Source of the DNA: a virus
Length of the DNA: 40,218 nucleotides
Direction: 5' to 3' (one strand)
Virus record (IMG/VR): IMGVR_UViG_3300013131_000006
Span: 1 to 40,218 of that record
Below, piece by piece: positions 36,470-40,218 of the stretch. Positions within the stretch are counted from its first letter, which is position 1, and each line of letters starts with the position of its first letter. The notes beneath the pieces are model-generated. The model was not told the origin of the DNA. It saw nothing but the letters and a program-made list of their open reading frames with translations, and ran no database searches. Position numbers and translations under genes: made by a program.

Positions 36470-37927
36470 TCAGTCAGGTATATATCCCTGGTCCTCGTAT
36501 TCCGGGAACTCCAAACCCTGAAATTCCGGAGGTTGAGATGAATCAGTCACCCCAGACCACTTAAACTTGAAATATCTTCCGTCAAGGTTCGCCGTTTCTA
36601 TAATCGTCACGGAGCTTGTCAGGTCTCCATCGATATCTGAATAATCTCCTCCTTCAGTCTTTACCTGAATCTTCGAATTTTGCCCATTCTTAGTATACGC
36701 CGCTATGTGACCAGACATTTTGTCTGTCGTCCCCCTGCTTCCAAATTCCAATTCCTGCGTTTCAAGCGAGTAGAAAATCGGTGTTCCGCGATCAGTAGAA
36801 CCGAAATTGAGCGTATCGACGTATCCAGCCGAATCGGCTATCCGTATACGCCTTCCATTAGAATCAGTATATTTTGCGAATAATACTGGATTGAACGGAT
36901 AATAATGCACGCTCCAGTTCTGGTCTCTCGTCGAGAATTTCAGGACATAGTAGTTCGTCAATCCGTTCATCGTAATTTGTCCGAGAGACACGTATACGTT
37001 GAACTCGTCGGAACCCATAGAGACGTTCGACCAGTTAGCCTGCGGAACATTGTCGATGAAGTCTTGCACCCCGAGCCTCGAAATCTGTGTAGGATATCCA
37101 CCATTTGTCGAATATATAGCGTTTCCACTGTAAAAATATACCATCCCCTGACATTTTGTGATTGCTTCCTGGCTTACGGCCCCGACGTTATACAACGCCT
37201 CCGGATCAGTAGATTTAGTCACTGTCGAGAGTCTATACAGGTTATTCCTCTTGAATACCAATACGACATTCGAAACATCGGAAAATCCGGTTACATTATC
37301 TCCGTCGTCAGGGTTTACGTCTATCCAATCTCCGGCAGTCGGACTCGTACTCCATGTGAGTGTAGGGCTTGCCGATAGGTCTATGAGCGAAGAAAAGTAT
37401 ATCCTGTCCTTGTTCGCCGAATATCCTGCCGCGAGAAGCCTTCCTGCAAAGCGATATAATAGGCTAGGAACGACCGAATCAGTGGTAATACAGTTAGTTG
37501 TACTCCAAGTGTTTCCATCGCTGCTAGAGAGCATTGTAGCGCCGTTTACGACAAATGAGCGTCCTCCAAGAGACGCGAAACGGCATTTTGCGCTGTTTGA
37601 AAGGCTGGTAAGACCAGAAGTATGCCATGAACCGTCATAATAGTAAAGACTTGCCGTGCTTGCTCCCGTAAAAACAGACAGCATGTAGTTCGGCGTACCA
37701 GAAAGTCCTACAAATTCAGTTAATCCGAGAGGCGTCTTCCCGCTTGCGACAACAGAACCAATGGCAGTAACCCCTTTTCTTACCTTTCCGCTTCCTATCG
37801 TGTCGTCAAAATTGACATTATACGAGTTTGATACCGAATTTGAAGGAATTAAATGAACATTTGCGGAATAATCGGTTATCCGCCCTTTAGAAAAGTCCCT
37901 ATATGTCGGTATCGTTCTTTTTGCCAT
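36470..37927 (-). CDS. Beta-propeller tail protein
   Basis: 485 residues. Begins TIPTYRDFSKGRITDYSANV..., then repeats of blade-like phrases (FAGRLLAAGYSANKDRIYFS, FKRNNLYRLST, GMVYFYSGNAIYSTNGG, HYYPFNPVLFAKY). This is the layout of the large propeller tail proteins (P22-like tail stabilisation/hub) in short-tailed phages. The C-terminal part (FKWSGVTDSSQPPEFQG) is a beta sandwich. The role as a tail hub is inferred. Confidence 0.75.
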   Translation of the reverse strand: MAKRTIPTYRDFSKGRITDYSANVHLIPSNSVSNSYNVNFDDTIGSGKVRKGVTAIGSVVASGKTPLGLTEFVGLSGTPNYMLSVFTGASTASLYYYDGSWHTSGLTSLSNSAKCRFASLGGRSFVVNGATMLSSSDGNTWSTTNCITTDSVVPSLLYRFAGRLLAAGYSANKDRIYFSSLIDLSASPTLTWSTSPTAGDWIDVNPDDGDNVTGFSDVSNVVLVFKRNNLYRLSTVTKSTDPEALYNVGAVSQEAITKCQGMVYFYSGNAIYSTNGGYPTQISRLGVQDFIDNVPQANWSNVSMGSDEFNVYVSLGQITMNGLTNYYVLKFSTRDQNWSVHYYPFNPVLFAKYTDSNGRRIRIADSAGYVDTLNFGSTDRGTPIFYSLETQELEFGSRGTTDKMSGHIAAYTKNGQNSKIQVKTEGGDYSDIDGDLTSSVTIIETANLDGRYFKFKWSGVTDSSQPPEFQGLEFPEYEDQGYIPD

Positions 37928-37966
37928 TACTTTTTCGGTTTACACTTTTTCTTTTTTGGAATAGTA

Positions 37967-38854
37967 TTAAATTAAATATGAACCAGAAACTCTTATTTGG
38001 TGTCCATCTCCAACAGGGTACGTATTATCATATTTCGAAATCTGTATATATGTTGATGCTACGGAACCAGTGAGAGAAAGACCTGTTGATGCGTTCCATC
38101 CATACATAGGGTATTCATTAACAGACGCAGGAGATACCGGGATAGTAGCCCGTAACTTTATTGCGCCAGTTCCATTCGAACTGACCGCTATTGAAGATTT
38201 GAAAAACACTCTTGCACCAACCATTGTGAAATGAATCGTTCCGCTTGCCGTGGTTACGCTTCCCGATTCCGCAGTTATCGTCTGCGTAAAAGAGAAATAA
38301 TTTGGGAATCCCTGTGGATTTTCCGAATACGAATAATATGGAGAAGTAATTGCGGCGCTCGCAAGAGAATAATCACCTCCTCCCGTAACCGTAACAGTCG
38401 TATTCGGAGAAGAATACGAAGAAGAAACAACGTAAAAATACTTTACAGTGCTGTTTGTGAGTTTTAGTTTTGTTCCTTTTGAGTATTTCGCAGTTTGGTC
38501 TCCCGATACGGTGAAAGTGGTTGCTGAGGCGTAGGTCATTCCGTCGGCAGGAAGCCATCCAGTAAGAGTCAGTGTGTCCGCATACGTCCTCACCGCCTTC
38601 TGACTAGCTACGCTTGTATCGGAGTTTCCAGCGAGTGTACCGTCGGTGTCGAGAGTAATTCCCCAATCGGAAGTACCTGTTCCAGAACCTCTCAAAAGTT
38701 TCCCACTTGTAGGAGTGGAAGCACCTGTACCGAGTTTTGTTTCAAGCGCGATAGCGGCGTCATTCGGCTGATTGACGTCTGCCGAATATACGGTATCGAC
38801 GTTATCTGTCTTTGCTGACCACGTATCGAGACTTGAAGGATAATTTGTACTCAT
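37967..38854 (-). CDS. Tail fibre / baseplate-like protein
   Basis: 295 residues from ATG 38854, which overlaps the upstream stop (CTATGAG); the open frame further back is inside that gene. Starts MSTNYPSSLDTWSAKTDNVD, with VNQPNDAAIALETKLG, a common start of phage fibres. The rest is Ser/Thr/Tyr-rich beta. Likely a receptor-binding or fibre protein. Confidence 0.7.
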   Translation of the reverse strand: MSTNYPSSLDTWSAKTDNVDTVYSADVNQPNDAAIALETKLGTGASTPTSGKLLRGSGTGTSDWGITLDTDGTLAGNSDTSVASQKAVRTYADTLTLTGWLPADGMTYASATTFTVSGDQTAKYSKGTKLKLTNSTVKYFYVVSSSYSSPNTTVTVTGGGDYSLASAAITSPYYSYSENPQGFPNYFSFTQTITAESGSVTTASGTIHFTMVGARVFFKSSIAVSSNGTGAIKLRATIPVSPASVNEYPMYGWNASTGLSLTGSVASTYIQISKYDNTYPVGDGHQIRVSGSYLI

Positions 38855-39354
38855 AGCGTGTCGAAGTAAAACTTGATTACCGGACTGTCTGAAGCCTGCG
38901 GAGTCGTTCCTGCGGATACGATTCTCTTTACCCATACGGCATAGACGACATTCGGTGCCATTGTCCCGATAGAAAGTGCGTTTACCTGTCCAGCGGCGGT
39001 AGAAAATGAAACGCCTGTCGGAGATGTTGTCTCGCTGACAATCGTCTGCGCCGGACTTCCGGAAGAAGGCTCTAGTGCTATCTGTATGCTTTCGTCGACA
39101 CCAGTACAGTTCGTTTCAATCCACACCTTCACGTTATACCCTGTAAAAGTCGCGTTAGAGTTCTTGACAAAAAAGCACCTATATGACGTATATCCTACCG
39201 CATGCTGGTCTCCAGTAACGTCAGAAAAGAGATTATTCAGCGTATTATCGGTAATTTGCGTGTTGGAAATAACCCCTCCGAGAGACGCGTTCGGATTCGT
39301 GTTAGATGTTCCTCCAGAGAGGTACGTAAGGATTTCTCCCGTTACTATGGACAT
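38851..39354 (-). CDS. Tail protein, 167 aa
   Basis: Starts MSIVTGEILTYLSGGTSNTN and has LNNLFSDVTGDQHAVGYTSY and YRCFFVKNSNATFTGYNVKV, phrases I associate with phage tail or fibre-attachment proteins. All beta, 2 bases after the repeat protein. It ends in an ATGA overlap with the next gene. Confidence 0.7.
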   Translation of the reverse strand: MSIVTGEILTYLSGGTSNTNPNASLGGVISNTQITDNTLNNLFSDVTGDQHAVGYTSYRCFFVKNSNATFTGYNVKVWIETNCTGVDESIQIALEPSSGSPAQTIVSETTSPTGVSFSTAAGQVNALSIGTMAPNVVYAVWVKRIVSAGTTPQASDSPVIKFYFDTL

Positions 39355-39355
39355 A

Positions 39356-39976
39356 TCAGTTTATTTTTTTCCAATTAGTCTCCGGGACGAGGTTCTTTGT
39401 TCCAAACTTTATCGTTCCGTATTTATGCTGACCGTAGAGATTAGAGACAACGTAGTATTTCTGCTCATATCTCTGTTTTCCCCAGGATATCCCTGATGAT
39501 TCACCTATCTTATCCCAAAGAATACCGCTTGATTCAACAATCTTTCCCCATGATATTCCTGACGATTCTGATACCTTCCCCCAATTCTTTCCAGCGGATA
39601 CCTCGACTTTCTCCCATATTCCGCCTGGTCCGAACAGAGTCCATCGAAACGTCAGGATTCTTATTACACGTAAATACAGTATCCATTTCAATGTAAGCGT
39701 CTTCAATACTCTCACGTATAATCCCCATTTCGTCGTCAGCGTCCTGTACGCTCTTACAAACAGGTTCCATTTTACGGTAGCTGTACGATACGCTCTTACA
39801 AACAGGTTCCATTTTACGGTGATTGTCCTATATACTCTTGCCAATAGGTTCCATTTCGTCGTCAGCGTCCTGTATACTCGTATGAAAAGCGACCACTTAG
39901 TCGTCAGCGTCCTGTATGCGCGAGTGTAGAGGCTTCCATATGTATTTTGAGCGTATTTGAATGTCCCATACTTCAT
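39356..39976 (-). CDS. Repeat protein: seven 14-residue units, then four 11-residue units
   Basis: 206 residues. Residues 19-116 are seven units of the pattern R(A/V)YRTLTxKWxLxx, with Arg and Trp at fixed places. Residues 123-166 are four units near K(I/V)xESSGISWG. The rest is basic and Tyr-rich. Such regular patterns would form a strand-turn ladder or fibrous beta stack. It follows the C-terminal part of the circular-end gene by 2 bases. Probably a tail fibre or spike shaft. Confidence 0.75.
   Translation of the reverse strand: MKYGTFKYAQNTYGSLYTRAYRTLTTKWSLFIRVYRTLTTKWNLLARVYRTITVKWNLFVRAYRTATVKWNLFVRAYRTLTTKWGLYVRVLKTLTLKWILYLRVIRILTFRWTLFGPGGIWEKVEVSAGKNWGKVSESSGISWGKIVESSGILWDKIGESSGISWGKQRYEQKYYVVSNLYGQHKYGTIKFGTKNLVPETNWKKIN
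39629..39922 (-). repeat. Seven 42-bp coding repeats
   Basis: Seven tandem 42-base units code for the 14-residue repeat. Some neighbours are nearly identical (for example the stretch GCTCTTACAAACAGGTTCCA is present twice), others have diverged. Confidence 0.9.
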
Positions 39977-39978
39977 AC

Positions 39979-40218
39979 CTATACGTTAGGAATGAAACCC
40001 TGCAATCTTGTATATTTTGAGTCTCCGTCAATAGCTTCTAGCTGCGAATAGTTGTTATATCTCGGTTTCAGGATTATCTTGTGGTTCGATACTTCCGTCT
40101 GTTTCAGTTTCTTGAGCCTATACGCGTAATTCTGGAATGCCGATACGGAAGCGCTGCTGTCTTTTCCAGTGTCCATCCGCTTGATGAACTTTGAAATGAG
40201 ATAGTCTTTCACGAGAAC
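39979..40218 (-). CDS. Virion structural protein, C-terminal end (continues at 1329..1)
   Basis: In the circle this is codons 444-481 plus stop of the gene that starts at 1329; bases 40096-40218 repeat positions 1-123. The frame is the same on both sides of the join. The end is basic and helical (MDTGKDSSASVSAFQNYAYR, then LKKLKQTEVSNH) and stops 2 bases before the repeat protein gene. Confidence 0.85.
   Translation of the reverse strand, partial: VLVKDYLISKFIKRMDTGKDSSASVSAFQNYAYRLKKLKQTEVSNHKIILKPRYNNYSQLEAIDGDSKYTRLQGFIPNV
40096..40218. repeat. Direct terminal repeat, right copy
   Basis: Identical to 1-123, showing that the contig closes on itself. The unit genome is 40,095 bases. Confidence 0.97.

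Noticed and set aside
6447-39354. Genome-wide reassignment of UGA to Trp
   Set aside because: UGA ends many clear genes in ATGA overlaps (portal, TrpRS, the tail gene at 38851, zinc-finger genes), and reading through them gives only short nonsense. Only one gene shows an internal UGA.
1034-39696. Many plus-strand open frames of 60-280 codons (for example 21751-22587 and 30950-31696)
   Set aside because: They lie opposite well-supported minus-strand genes, have no ribosome sites or family motifs, and read as mirror frames of coding DNA.
1-40218. CRISPR arrays, integrase and attachment sites, insertion sequences
   Set aside because: No regularly spaced repeats, no integrase or transposase motifs and no IS-like ends beyond the 12407-12614 element were seen.

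Overview
The window looks like one complete genome of a tailed double-stranded DNA phage. It was cut inside a gene and carries a 123-base direct repeat at its two ends (1-123 = 40096-40218), so the unit length is 40,095 bases. All convincing genes lie on the minus strand. I saw no tail sheath, tape measure or integrase. The large and small terminase, portal, capsid, murein-hydrolase-bearing internal proteins and beta-propeller tail protein suggest a short-tailed, P22/T7-like virion and a lytic life style (inference). Promoters are of the sigma-70 type (TTGACA / TATAAT). Shine-Dalgarno sites are often weak, and almost every start codon is preceded by T (mostly AT-ATG). The host cannot be named from the sequence.

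Late region, read downward from about 10,490 to 1 and then, through the circle, from 40,095 to about 25,540. A promoter overlaid by a 12-bp-arm palindrome (10443-10488) and a folded leader precede small terminase, large terminase, portal, scaffold, capsid and decoration proteins. A PD-(D/E)XK-like nuclease sits just after the capsid gene. Then come tail and fibre proteins, including one with seven 14-residue repeats, a beta-propeller protein, a murein hydrolase protein and a 949-aa internal protein ending in two ADP-ribosyltransferase-like modules. These are followed by a PurD-like ATP-grasp enzyme, a Kelch-like fragment, several small membrane proteins and an M23 endopeptidase, which together form the lysis cassette. 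A tRNA-Tyr ends this stretch.

Early region, read downward from 25,350 to 10,782: zincin-like protein, HNH nuclease, zinc-finger protein, two tandem promoter-terminator units that look like small RNAs, replisome organiser, a very unusual nested DNA methyltransferase (21117-23042), small proteins, a single-strand-annealing-type recombinase, SSB, a NinB-like protein, a membrane-anchored lysozyme-like protein, a sliding-clamp-like protein, many small unknowns, a broken Mom-like DNA modification gene, a second tRNA-Tyr with an odd 208-base structured element, and a compact tryptophanyl-tRNA synthetase. A 61-bp element carrying a full promoter with a palindromic spacer occurs twice (10713-10773 and 20005-20065).

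The observations I find most worth following are: (1) a beta-class DNA methyltransferase interrupted in frame by a complete C5-methyltransferase-like protein and flanked by an 18-residue duplicated motif; (2) a TrpRS gene in a phage that also has a small gene with an in-frame UGA, plus a structured RNA with a UCA-bearing loop; (3) duplicated ADP-ribosyltransferase cassettes with shared start and end tags; (4) promoter-driven, terminator-bounded structured RNAs at 23755-24177.
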